Part shown: positions 8,892 to 17,737 of the stretch, piece by piece | Layout: every line of letters starts with the position of its first letter | Position numbering within the stretch: position 1 is the stretch's first letter | Source: Porphyridium purpureum | Taxonomy: Eukaryota > Rhodophyta > Bangiophyceae > Porphyridiales > Porphyridiaceae | Assembly: GCA_008690995.1 (NCBI GenBank) | Contig: VRMN01000009.1 | Span: 682,001 to 746,000 of the forward strand | Length of the DNA: 64,000 bases | Direction of reading: 5' to 3' | Notes under the pieces: generated by a model | The model's input: the letters and a program-made list of their open reading frames with translations, nothing else | Told to the model about the DNA's origin: nothing | The model's database searches: none | Position numbers and translations under genes: made by a program

Positions 8892-9830
8892 CTAAGCATT
8901 CACGATGCGGTCAGTGTAGTGCATCTGGTCCGAGTTATTGTACTCGCTGATGTCAAGCGCAACGAGACAGCTCTCCCGGACCACGGCACTAGGATCGTGG
9001 CGAAATTCGTGCAGCAGAGCGTCGCATTCATCTGACGCGATGGCACCCAGCGCCTCTGCGGCCTCATGGCGGACCATAGCGTGCTCATTGACATCCAGCA
9101 GTACGGCCTTGAGCGCCGGCACGCTGCGAGCATCTGCCATTTGGCCCAGTACGAATGCAATCTCGTGTCGGAAAAGCGCGGAAGGGTCGTGCAAAGCATC
9201 GCAAAGCACCTTGATGGACTCCTCCGAGTGCATATTTCGCAGACTGAACATGGCGGTGTACCGCGTGAACAGCGACTCTGCCCCGTCCATCAGAATGCGC
9301 CGCAGCTCTTCCACGGAGCACGCTTGAGTTTTGAGTGCGCCATCTGAGTCGCGGAGCTTGATGGCTGGCGCTGGGTCCACTGAACGGTACTGGCCATACT
9401 CGAGGTCAAACGCCGCGCGCTGCGGCGAGTTGAGCCACCGGATGCGCTCCAGTGCGACCTGGCACGTCTCCGCGACCACCACTTCGGCGTCGTGCTCGAA
9501 CTGCGCCAGAATCTCTGCCGCGTGCGGCGCGCCAATCGCGCCCAACGCCTCGGCCGCCTCATGGCGAACCATGGCGTCCCGCTGGGTATCCTTCAAAGTC
9601 TCAGTCAGCACCGGCATGGCAGATTCGAGCTTCATCTGCCCCAAAACATAACATATCTCGTGCGCCACAAGCGCCGAAGTCTCTCTCAACAGCGCGGAAC
9701 CCAGCACGTGCACCGCCTCGTCGCTGCCGAGCCCCTTGAGCGCAAACACGGTGCGCATCCGCGTCGCCACATCTGCCGTCCCGCTCAGCAGCCGCTCTCG
9801 CAGCTGCTCGACAGACTCCACAGCCGCCAT
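8892..9830 (-). CDS. Deoxyhypusine hydroxylase (HEAT-repeat di-iron enzyme)
   Basis: A 312-residue protein from the ATG at 9830 (human enzyme about 302). It is built of HEAT-like repeats in two symmetric halves, each with two His-Glu metal-binding motifs: AHEICYVLGQ, RHEAAEALGAIG, RHEIAFVLGQ and RHEAAEALGAIA. These His-Glu pairs bind the di-iron centre. The enzyme hydroxylates deoxyhypusine on eIF5A to make hypusine, needed for translation elongation and termination. It acts in the cytosol; no targeting sequence is seen. Very sure of family and function. Confidence 0.96.
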   Translation of the reverse strand: MAAVESVEQLRERLLSGTADVATRMRTVFALKGLGSDEAVHVLGSALLRETSALVAHEICYVLGQMKLESAMPVLTETLKDTQRDAMVRHEAAEALGAIGAPHAAEILAQFEHDAEVVVAETCQVALERIRWLNSPQRAAFDLEYGQYRSVDPAPAIKLRDSDGALKTQACSVEELRRILMDGAESLFTRYTAMFSLRNMHSEESIKVLCDALHDPSALFRHEIAFVLGQMADARSVPALKAVLLDVNEHAMVRHEAAEALGAIASDECDALLHEFRHDPSAVVRESCLVALDISEYNNSDQMHYTDRIVNA

Positions 9831-9918
9831 TCCCCAACTGCCAGCCCACAACACACACACACACTCTCTTCGTCAACCACCAAGCGCCCGCGTCCGCCAC
9901 GACGCGCCACGCCCGCGT

Positions 9919-9973
9919 CACACTGTACCTCCGCCTCCTCCCTGAAACTGAACCCACAGAACCCACACTGTAC
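9919..9973 (-). promoter_or_regulatory. Two CACACTGTAC sites upstream of the deoxyhypusine hydroxylase gene
   Basis: Identical 10-mers CACACTGTAC occur at 9919-9928 and 9964-9973, about 90-145 bases upstream of the ATG at 9830. They share the CTGTAC core with the YebC promoter and the element C LTR. Regulatory role is inferred from recurrence and position. Confidence 0.35.
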
Positions 9974-10007
9974 TTCATCTCGCATGGCTGGCGGATCGTC
10001 ATCAAAA

Positions 10008-10032
10008 CTCTAGGGTAATTAATACCCTAGAG
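10008..10032. repeat. Perfect inverted repeat with A/T core
   Basis: Arms CTCTAGGGTA (10008-10017) and TACCCTAGAG (10023-10032) flank ATTAA. It lies about 180 bases upstream of the deoxyhypusine hydroxylase start, in the 942-base gap to the next gene. It could be a protein-binding site. No gene is supported elsewhere in 9831-10772. Confidence 0.5.
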
Positions 10033-10772
10033 CAACCCTGCCGGACTTGATGCGGTGTGTGGCGGGTTGTCTGATTCGGACTGCGCGGGTACGGGACGTG
10101 ACGGAGCGGCAACCGAGCGCGCGTCCATGGATGTAGCTGCGAGAGTCTTTGGTCTTGGAAGCCGCCACGCGTGAGGTGGCGCCGTCCACTCGGACCGTGT
10201 GTCGTGTCGCTTCGTGCACCATCCAAAAGAAATTAGAAAGAAGGGACGGCAAGGGGTTGTTGCTGCGCGGCTGTTGGCTCCCTGTGGCCGGCGTGCGGCT
10301 GACTCGGGCTCCAGCGTGTTGCCAAACGTGAATCATGTGCGTCTGACTCTTATTTTCGGGCTACATTTCTGGTCTGTGGCGGCAGGTGTCGAGGTGTCCA
10401 CGCGGCACGGAGCTGACGAGGTGCGGAAGAAAAGGTACGTACTTGGTGTTAGGATTTTGTGGAAGTTGCGCTAATGACGCAGAAGCGTTCAGATCGAGGC
10501 GGCGTCTTTGAGCACCTTGGTCGGAGAAAGCATGAGCGTTTGATTAATTGGAGGAGAATTTTGCGGCGGAAAGTAGAGCAGCTGGACGGTCAGCAACTTG
10601 ACGGGTTTCAAATGGCCTGTCTGTCGACACACCTTGAGTCAGTGATGTGTGACAATCGATTGCGTTGGGGTCTTAAAGGGTGGTGGCATGGTGTCCTTTG
10701 CGGCGTGAACAGTCGGAAGCTTGAGCTACATTGATCACGTCTGTGGAGACGCACGAAGAAAGCACACACGCA

Positions 10773-12035
10773 ATGATGGAAACGGCCGTGACCTCGTGCG
10801 TCCATGTGCCGGTCATGGATCCCATCATGAACAAGGCATCCTTCGCGCACGGGTCGGGCCGCCAGCTTTTATCGAGACGAAGCTCGCTCGACGCTGCGGC
10901 TTTGGAGCTTGTGTCGAGCATGGGCGAGAGCCAAGGCGCGGACGCGTCGTCGACCATCCCTATGGCTGGTAGAAGTAACCTTCGACTGAGCGTCAGAATA
11001 AACGCGCAGGTCGCCGAGAGCGGGACGCTGACCCCTCGGAGGACCGGAGCGCCACCAGAGTCATCTAGCGTGCGAGCGCTCTCGCGAACGGACTCGCTGC
11101 CCGCCATACCCCGTGGTCTGCACGGCCTAGAAGGTGGCGACGCCAGAGCTGGCATTATCGCTTCAGGTTGTTTGACACAGACTGGCACCAGCAGCCGCGA
11201 GAGAAGTGGGGAAAACTCGAAGACTTCAAACTCACCGCGCACGCTGGTGAAAAGATTTTCTAGCTCCATGCTGGTCAGTCTGAACCAAACGAACAGCGAT
11301 GGACAACTGAGCGCCTTGGCAGCAGACATGAGTGCGGTAAGCGATGGACCGAACGAGTGCTCGTCGCCCTTTGCGTCTCGGAATAGCCCGGGCTTCATGC
11401 AGCTCTTTGACGAGCTGGTCGTGTCGGATGGGAACGGCGGCTTGCATACACTGGGCGAGCTGCGTGCTCAGTACAGGGCGCATGGTGTTCGCAAGTTGCT
11501 TGTGCTCCTCATTTGCAACTACTTGTCAGAGAACGCGCATCGAACATACTCTGAGCTCATGACGCACCCGGTCGTGATTCAGAGCGAGTTTGACGCGTGC
11601 TTGGTGGTTGGCTCGGGCCCCAGCAAATTTATCTCACAATTTTGTCAGCAAGTAGGCGAGGAGGATGGCGAGACGCTAGACTTTGAGCCTGGCAGCGTGT
11701 CGTTTGTCGGAAACCCGCAGCGCGAGCTCTACTGTGCCCTGAGCTTACTGGCTTGTGGCGAGACGCACGTACAAATTGCTTTGCGCTTGTGCGAGCAGCG
11801 CAAGAACGAGCTCAAAGACAAGACGAGCAGCGGCGATAGTGCCGCGGATCAGGGCGGCAGCAACAGAATGTGTTCCAGCCCGGCCGCCGCGGCTTCTTCC
11901 GTCGTAACGCGCTTTGAAGACATGAAGCGCTTGTCATACGGCGTCGTGCGCACAGGTGGAAGCAAAGACCATGACCAGGCGTTCATGCTTTTGTGCAACG
12001 ACTCGAATCGTCTGGTCAACTTTCATGTGCGATGA
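10773..12035 (+). CDS. Hypothetical Ser/Thr-rich protein
   Basis: A 420-residue protein from the first ATG at 10773; the frame opens with a TTG at 10731. I do not recognise a family. The first 210 residues are low-complexity and rich in Ser, Thr and Arg, typical of a disordered, phosphorylated region. From about residue 215 (MQLFDELVVSDGNGGLHTLG) to 360 there is a more ordered, mostly helical segment with RKLLVLLICNYLSENAHRTYSEL and two Cys-containing helices. The last 60 residues are again Ser-rich before a short conserved-looking end. No signal peptide or membrane segment. The gene is likely real, judged by length and codon use like its neighbours. Confidence 0.6.
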   Translation: MMETAVTSCVHVPVMDPIMNKASFAHGSGRQLLSRRSSLDAAALELVSSMGESQGADASSTIPMAGRSNLRLSVRINAQVAESGTLTPRRTGAPPESSSVRALSRTDSLPAIPRGLHGLEGGDARAGIIASGCLTQTGTSSRERSGENSKTSNSPRTLVKRFSSSMLVSLNQTNSDGQLSALAADMSAVSDGPNECSSPFASRNSPGFMQLFDELVVSDGNGGLHTLGELRAQYRAHGVRKLLVLLICNYLSENAHRTYSELMTHPVVIQSEFDACLVVGSGPSKFISQFCQQVGEEDGETLDFEPGSVSFVGNPQRELYCALSLLACGETHVQIALRLCEQRKNELKDKTSSGDSAADQGGSNRMCSSPAAAASSVVTRFEDMKRLSYGVVRTGGSKDHDQAFMLLCNDSNRLVNFHVR

Positions 12036-12209
12036 ACGAGGGATTGTTTCGTCGTTCTCTCTGGGAGACTTTCGTTTTCCAGTGAGGGGTTCAGATGAGT
12101 AGTAGATAGATAGCCTGACTGTTCCACCGTCCTACCGTGTTTTCGACAAGAGTTTTAACAGAGTACAAACCCTTTTTCCTTCTGCGTCTTGCTGTCGTAG
12201 ACTTGCGCC

Positions 12210-12211
<2 letters not shown>

Positions 12212-12245
<34 letters not shown>

Positions 12246-12256
12246 AACACACACAA
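12212..12256. repeat. CA dinucleotide microsatellite
   Basis: About fourteen CA units run from 12212 to 12240, then AAACAAACACACACAAC. It is in the 459-base gap between the hypothetical gene and the J-protein gene. Nothing else is seen in that gap. Confidence 0.9.
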
Positions 12257-12494
12257 CGCGCTCGCCACTTTTGACGCAGGACGGATGCCGGCGGCCACCG
12301 CAACGCGCGCCAGTCATGGCGGTCTCCTGTCCACATGCGACATGGGATCAACGCTGCTTTCGCTTGGCGACAAAACGCCGCGAGTACAGCGGCTGTTCCG
12401 CTGGTTTGGAGAGTGGAGTCAGCGGCGGAGGAGAAGGAGCCGCAGGTGCGCGTGAGAGCGGGACAGCGTGGTTGGTTCATTCCGTGCCGCGTGC

Positions 12495-13145
12495 ATGGAC
12501 CCGCACCGGGTGCTGGGCGTGTCTGCGGGCGCATCAGATGCCGAGGTGCGTGACGCGTACAAGCGCGCGGTGCGGAAATGGCACCCGGACACCAACCGGC
12601 AGGGCGGCAAGGTCGCTCGTGACGAAGCCGAGCGCATGATTCGCGAAGTGAACAGCGCGTACGAGCGTGTGTGTGAGTGGAGACAGCACGCCAAGTCCGC
12701 ATCGCAGGATATGGGCGCCGGAAGCGGAGCAGGTGCCTCTGGAATGTATGGCAGTCGAGATGGCGCGCGACGAAGGGGTACCGGGTTCTACGCCGGCTCT
12801 GCTGGCACGGCTGGCGCTGGCCGTGGCGCGCAGTACGCTGACTTTTCGTCGCAGTATGCGAGATACGAGCACGAGTCGCGAATGAACTGGTCGCGCTACG
12901 AGCATGCCGGGGGTGCAGAAGGGTACCACGCGCGCACAGCCGCCACGTACGTGTCAAACATGCGGCGCGGCTTTGCGTTGCTCGTAGCTTGTAGCGTGCC
13001 CATTGTGTATTTCAACTGGAAAGCACAGCAAACATTTACGTATGCGGAAAAGTATGGCACGGCAGCTGCGCAAAAGTACCAAGAACAGTCTCTCAAGCAT
13101 TCACCAAACGCCTCGACGCAACCCAGGTTCGGGAAAAAGGATTGA
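12495..13145 (+). CDS. J-domain protein with C-terminal membrane segment
   Basis: A 216-residue protein. The J domain starts at once (PHRVLGVSAGASDAEVRDAY) and has the key WHPDTN motif that stimulates Hsp70 ATPase. It ends near residue 62. A Gly/Ala/Ser-rich linker follows, then one hydrophobic segment at about residues 160-178 (FALLVACSVPIVYFNW) and a short polar tail. This is a single-pass, type II or tail-anchored J-protein with the J domain outside the membrane or facing the cytosol. The DnaJ zinc finger and C-terminal substrate domains are absent. The start at 12495 places the J domain at the N terminus; upstream codons are non-ATG. Which Hsp70 and membrane it serves is unknown. Confidence 0.85.
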   Translation: MDPHRVLGVSAGASDAEVRDAYKRAVRKWHPDTNRQGGKVARDEAERMIREVNSAYERVCEWRQHAKSASQDMGAGSGAGASGMYGSRDGARRRGTGFYAGSAGTAGAGRGAQYADFSSQYARYEHESRMNWSRYEHAGGAEGYHARTAATYVSNMRRGFALLVACSVPIVYFNWKAQQTFTYAEKYGTAAAQKYQEQSLKHSPNASTQPRFGKKD

Positions 13146-13325
13146 GAACGGTTGCTGGGCGCATGGGCTCGAGAATGAAGAAGTCGAGAAAAGGGCGTGA
13201 ACAGAGGGAAACGAAAGCCTCGAGAGTGCGCGCAGGGCGCATGGTTAATATTAGGAAATTTCTTGCGCGACTAGGAGCGGTGCAAACGTCCATGCTCATG
13301 AATCCCGCAGTTTGTGTAAATTATG

Positions 13326-15332
13326 TTAATTCCAGCTCTCGACTTGATACCGCGACGACGACGACATGACCGCAAGGTGCGCCTCGGCCTGGTGCTCAGA
13401 CATGTGGGCGTGTCGCTGCAAGCACGTTTGGAACGCAAAGCGCACAGAGCGGGGCATCGCGCCTGCCGAGCCGGCCACGAACACGTGCGCGTTTGGATGC
13501 AACAGCACGTTCGCCACGCGCTCGCTTGTGCGCTCCTGTTCGATCAAATGCTGCACGTACACTTTTTGCCCGGGTGCATCACGCGAAAACGCGACATGCA
13601 GTGCAATGAGACCTGTACGGTGCCACTCATTCAGCTCACTTTGGTACAAGAAATCGCCATCCTTTGCACTCCGGCAACCGAAGAAAACTAGGATATCACC
13701 AGTATCTTGGTTTCGTGTTCCACTCTTTCTCGCGGCATCCAGCTCATGCAGAAGCGAGCGGAACGGCGCTATGCCGGTGCCCGGACCGACAAGAATCATG
13801 GGAGCCTCCTGCACACCTTGGATAATTTTGGTAAATCGAAAAGTGCCAGCGCTGACCCAGCAGGGAACGGTATCGCCGACCGCCAGCGACTCAATGAACG
13901 ATGAGCACACGCCGACACGCTGTGCGCGTGTGGCCACACTGTAGTATTTGACCAAGGCCACACACACATGCAGCTCGTGTGGACCATGCTTGCGGAATGA
14001 TGACGCCAGTGAAAAGGCGCGCGCGCGCAAACGTGGCATGATCAAAATGAGCTCTTCCAGGGACGGACGTACGGACGGAAAGTCGCGCAAAACGGCCAGT
14101 ATACTGCGCCGCTCGCGAAAAGTGTACTGGATACGCTCGTCTGCGCCTTCTGAGGACGCGAAAAACTGCAACCGCGCACGCTCACGAGGCTCGCTCGCCA
14201 GTCGCGCCATCTCACGGAAAAACGAGCGGCGAGGTATACTCAATATGTCGAAGTGAGCTGACACGAGCTCCCACACACTGCACGGCTGCGCGACATTCAG
14301 CAGCATCGCTGAGACCGGCTCGGGACTGTAAGCTTGCGCGCGCCAAATGCGCACGTATTGGTTCATTGATCCTACAGGATGGGCGCCTTGCTGGTGCTGG
14401 GGCTCCAGGCCCATCATCTCACAAAAAGATCGCACTGTGGATGCTCGATTGCGCGGCATGATGTGCAGTACATCGCCCGGCTGGTACGCGAGCGGGACGC
14501 AAGACTGTAGTACCACATGGCGAACGTCGCGCGGGTCGTTGGCTTCCTCAGCGAGACGTGCAGAAGACAGTCGCTCCACGCTCACCACGCTCATATCGAT
14601 GAGCTGTTCGTCGAGCGCTCTTTGCGTCACAGCTGCACCAGCAGTCGCGGGCGCGCACGCCTGCTTGCGACGCCATTTGTCTTGGACAGACGGTGCCGAC
14701 TCGTGAGTGACGACTGTCTCCTGCTCTGGGCGTGCAACGAACTCGACCGCAATGCGCTGCCCGTGTGCACTGTGCGAGGCCGGTAGAACTGGAATGTTGC
14801 GCGCGAGAGCGTCTGTCCTGGTTTCGTGCACTGCCGGTAGCAACGCATCGATAAAGTTTTGCAGCGCGACGTCATGGCCAGCATTGTTTATGGCTGTGTC
14901 ACTCTCGTCGCTAAACACGCTCCCGACGACGCGCCGGGCGCCCAGCTGCTGCAGTCGCACATCCAGGCGCTTGGCCACCGCGTTAAATTTGGGATACCGT
15001 GAATCGCCGAGCCCAAACAACGCGTACCGCACGCCCGCAAGCGCGTCGCTGCGCAGCTGCTTGCGCCGCACGCGGCGCCAAAAGTGCTGCATGGTGAGTG
15101 GCGCCTCCCCATCGCCAGTCGTGGATACGCACAGCACCACCACATTGGCGTGAGCGCGTGCTATCTCGACCCAATGCTCGAACGAAATGCTGTCCAGCGC
15201 CGCCGCCGCGGCGTGAAGCGAGTGCGTGGAACCAAGCTCGTGCTCGACCTGGCGCGCGGCTTCCTCGGCGTCCCCGCCCTCCGACCCAAAGAAGACTGCG
15301 CAGTCCGCCACGGGTCCGGCCGTGGGCGCCAT
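13326..15332 (-). CDS. NADPH-dependent diflavin oxidoreductase (NDOR1/Tah18)
   Basis: A 668-residue protein in three parts. The flavodoxin FMN domain (residues about 8-160) has FFGSEGGDAEEAARQ, STTGDGEAP and FGLGDSRYPKFNAVAKRL. An FAD-binding domain follows with RARAFSLASS. The NADPH domain has VGPGTGIAPFRSLLHE, FFGCRSAKDGDFLY and AGSAGAMPRSVR. The C terminus YQVESWN fits the NDOR1 ending. Unlike cytochrome P450 reductase there is no N-terminal membrane anchor, which favours NDOR1. NDOR1/Tah18 passes electrons to Dre2/anamorsin in the cytosolic iron-sulfur assembly pathway. The ATG at 15332 begins the flavodoxin domain; the frame opens with TTG upstream. Confidence 0.9.
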   Translation of the reverse strand: MAPTAGPVADCAVFFGSEGGDAEEAARQVEHELGSTHSLHAAAAALDSISFEHWVEIARAHANVVVLCVSTTGDGEAPLTMQHFWRRVRRKQLRSDALAGVRYALFGLGDSRYPKFNAVAKRLDVRLQQLGARRVVGSVFSDESDTAINNAGHDVALQNFIDALLPAVHETRTDALARNIPVLPASHSAHGQRIAVEFVARPEQETVVTHESAPSVQDKWRRKQACAPATAGAAVTQRALDEQLIDMSVVSVERLSSARLAEEANDPRDVRHVVLQSCVPLAYQPGDVLHIMPRNRASTVRSFCEMMGLEPQHQQGAHPVGSMNQYVRIWRAQAYSPEPVSAMLLNVAQPCSVWELVSAHFDILSIPRRSFFREMARLASEPRERARLQFFASSEGADERIQYTFRERRSILAVLRDFPSVRPSLEELILIMPRLRARAFSLASSFRKHGPHELHVCVALVKYYSVATRAQRVGVCSSFIESLAVGDTVPCWVSAGTFRFTKIIQGVQEAPMILVGPGTGIAPFRSLLHELDAARKSGTRNQDTGDILVFFGCRSAKDGDFLYQSELNEWHRTGLIALHVAFSRDAPGQKVYVQHLIEQERTSERVANVLLHPNAHVFVAGSAGAMPRSVRFAFQTCLQRHAHMSEHQAEAHLAVMSSSSRYQVESWN

Positions 15333-15486
15333 GTCCAGGCGACTTGGCAGGGACCGAGGTTGATCCAGCGACAAGTCCCCAAAGTCGTTGAAACGAGTCG
15401 AACTGTGATTTATACCCAACTCACATGTTGAGTCTCTCCAAAAACAGAAAAGGAAATAGTTGATGGTCTACCTACCCTATAAGCGG

Positions 15487-16113
15487 CTACTCGTCCTGCA
15501 CGAGTTCCTTGGCCTCGTATCCGGGGAACTCGGCCAGCTCAAGCTCGTACTCGAGTGTGGCGTTCGGCGGGAGGCCCGGCTTGCCCGGCATGGCGCGGCG
15601 CGCTTTCGGCCCGAATCCAAGGTCGCCCGGGACAATGAGTGCGAGGCGATCTCCCGAGCGCATCATCAGGAGCGCCTCCTCGATGCCCTTGATGACCGAG
15701 TTGCTTCCCACGCGGATAAAGAACGGCTCTTCGGTCCTGAACGTGTCGTTGCCGTTGAAGGATGCGCGGAAGCGGATGCCGACCAAATCACCCACGCGCG
15801 ACGCGCAGCCCCCGTCTTGAGCACCTTGTACTGCAGGCCAGACGGCGTCACCTGTAACCGTCGGCCACGGTCGCGGTGGCGGCCTCCGCCGTAACTGCGG
15901 AAGGCCGCGCACCGGAAGGCCGCGCCGATCAAAGCCCAAGCCTGCAGCGATCGCCGCGGCGGCCGCACCGTTCAGCATGACGCGCCGTGGAGATGCAGCT
16001 ACATCTACTGCGCCCGCGGCCTCACTTCCACAATCTCGCGCGCATTCGCACGGCGCGTCGCACCACGCCTCCCGAGCCTTCCCGCGCCGGCGCGCAGACG
16101 GAATGAACGCCAT
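15487..16113 (-). CDS. FKBP-type peptidyl-prolyl isomerase, thylakoid-lumen type, frame interrupted
   Basis: The 208-residue frame from the ATG at 16113 has an Arg-rich transit region, then SPRRVMLNGAAAAAIAAGL, a twin-arginine plus hydrophobic signal typical of thylakoid-lumen import. The C-terminal part is a FKBP domain: GDLVGIRFRASFNGNDTF, IKGIEEALLMMRSGD, and PPNATLEYELELAEF. The expected domain start, VTPSGLQYKVLKTG, is not in this frame but lies in another minus-strand frame at about 15810-15863. So the real protein appears to need a frame change into and out of that segment. This may be a consensus error or a real lesion. FKBPs catalyse prolyl cis-trans isomerisation. Family and lumen targeting are well supported; integrity is not. 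Confidence 0.75.
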   Translation of the reverse strand: MAFIPSARRRGKAREAWCDAPCECARDCGSEAAGAVDVAASPRRVMLNGAAAAAIAAGLGFDRRGLPVRGLPQLRRRPPPRPWPTVTGDAVWPAVQGAQDGGCASRVGDLVGIRFRASFNGNDTFRTEEPFFIRVGSNSVIKGIEEALLMMRSGDRLALIVPGDLGFGPKARRAMPGKPGLPPNATLEYELELAEFPGYEAKELVQDE

Positions 16114-16234
16114 TGTTCGCCTCCTCCTCCAGCCGCCACGCCGCACCCACACGCACGCATCGTTCCCCTGCGCTCCCACCCTCCACCCCCTCTCCCCACA
16201 CGAGATCGAGCCGTGGGCGCGCGCTAGGGTTCCG

Positions 16235-16495
16235 CCGCGCTGCAATGCGACATGCGTGTGGCATCCCGCACACCCACGGCAATGTAGCATGTACATGGCA
16301 TCCCGTCACTACAATGCCGCATGGGTATGGCATCTTCGTGACGCGCTTGAATGCGGCATGATCATCCCATCCCGGCGCGCCAGTTCCGTGCGGCGTGCCG
16401 CTCGCATCCGGGATGGAGCGGCACTGCGGCATGTGTACGGCATCCCTTCCAGCCACCGCAAATGCGGCGTACGCATGGCATCTCAGACCTGTACC
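16235..16495. repeat. Six or seven degenerate 30-45-base repeats in a divergent promoter
   Basis: A core like AATGCGGCATG, a few bases, then ATGGCATCCC recurs about every 30-45 bases between the FKBP gene and the RNA-binding protein gene. Examples begin near 16241, 16279, 16312, 16350, 16423 and 16459. Copies differ by several bases. The block fills most of the gap between the divergent genes. The repeats are visible; a role as a binding-site array is inferred. Confidence 0.5.
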
Positions 16496-17737
16496 AGTGC
16501 CGAGCATCGCGCGGCGCTCGCGCGCGAAAATCGGACGCGGCGTCAAAAGCGGCTGCTGCGAGTGCGGGCGGGCGAGGCGGGAAGGAGAGGAAGAGGGAGG
16601 AGAGGGGACGGAAGAGAGGAGTGCGTGGTGGGGGAAGGGTGGGGGAAGCCGAGGGACGGTGCGCGGCTGTATGTGGGCAATGTGCCGCCCACCGCGAAGA
16701 AGGAGGACTTGGACGAGCTGTTCGGGAACTTTGGCCGCGTGGAGACATTTTCACGCGCGAGGCTATGCGGTGACCATGGCGGAGGATCGCCGCCGCAGAC
16801 GCGGCGATTGCGGACTTGAATGGCGAGGCGCTGGATGGAAGCCGCCTGCGCGTCGAGCGCCTGCACGCCTGGGCCCTGGCGGCCCCGCGCTCGGCCGCTG
16901 CGGAGCGCGCGGCTCGGCGGCCGCTCGTGCTAACAATTGGAACGAGGGCACTTGCGCGCGACCGCACTGCCGAGGAAAAGATCGCAGATAAGTGCTGGAA
17001 CTGCGGGCAGACCGGCCACCGCAGGAACGACTGCTCGAACGAGCCGCTGCCGCGGGCGGAGCAGGAGAAGATTCGCGACGCCTACTCGCGCGCAAGGGGC
17101 GCGCGTGATGGTCGCGACCGTGACCGCGACCGTGAACGTGACCGCGATGATTATGTCGATCGTCGCCGCGACGACCACGGCAACGGCGGAGCACGCCGAG
17201 GCGGCCGCGACCGCGACGAGAACGACGACTATCGAGGGCCGCGGCCGCGCGCGGAGGTGGTGGAGGTGACCGCGACCGGTTCGACGACCGACGTGGCGAT
17301 CGCAACGATTACAACGGCGGCGGCGGCGGTCGCGGCAGGCGCGACTACCGCGATCGACCGCCGCGGCCCTCGTGACTATGATGACCGTCGCGGTGGGGGC
17401 CGTGATTACCGAGATCGGTCACCGGACCGCGGCGGCGGCCGCGACTTTTGACCGGCGCCGGCGCGATGACTATGGCGACCGGCGCGGGGGGCGTGACGAC
17501 CGCGGGGGCCGACGTGGTGATGACCGCGACTTTGACCGCAAACGTCAGTTTGGCGGCCGTGACCGTGGCGACGACGACTTTGAGAAGCGCCCGCGACACA
17601 ATGATCGCGGCGATGACGGTCGGAACGGAGCAGCCGACGTTGCACCTCCGCCGCTCTCTGGAGAAGATCTGGAAAAGCTCGCGGCTGAGAACGCCAAGAA
17701 AGTGCAGAACGCGGAGGCTGTGCAAAGCGATTGGTGA
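16475..17737 (+). CDS. RRM plus CCHC zinc-knuckle RNA-binding protein, frame interrupted repeatedly
   Basis: The parts of one SR-like RNA-binding protein are present in order but spread over all three plus-strand frames. An RRM starts at about 16660 (RLYVGNVPPTAKKEDL, the RNP2 strand), continues as ARGYAVTMAED (RNP1 region) near 16757 and AAADAAIADLNGEALDGSR near 16790. A zinc knuckle CWNCGQTGHRRNDC lies near 16994-17035. A long Arg/Asp-rich tail follows, then a conserved-looking end LSGEDLEKLAAENAKKVQNA to the stop at 17735. This is the layout of plant RSZ-type splicing factors. At least five frame changes are needed, with very few other signs of decay. The start is uncertain; an ATG at 16475 is in frame with the first RRM strand. 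Confidence 0.65.

Noticed and set aside
12091-12957. 288-codon minus-strand ORF
   Set aside because: It is antisense to the J-protein gene and includes the CA repeat; no domain.
16005-17305. Long minus-strand and alternate-frame ORFs across the RNA-binding gene
   Set aside because: They are shadows of GC-rich Arg/Asp repeats; only the RRM and zinc-knuckle frames have recognised motifs.
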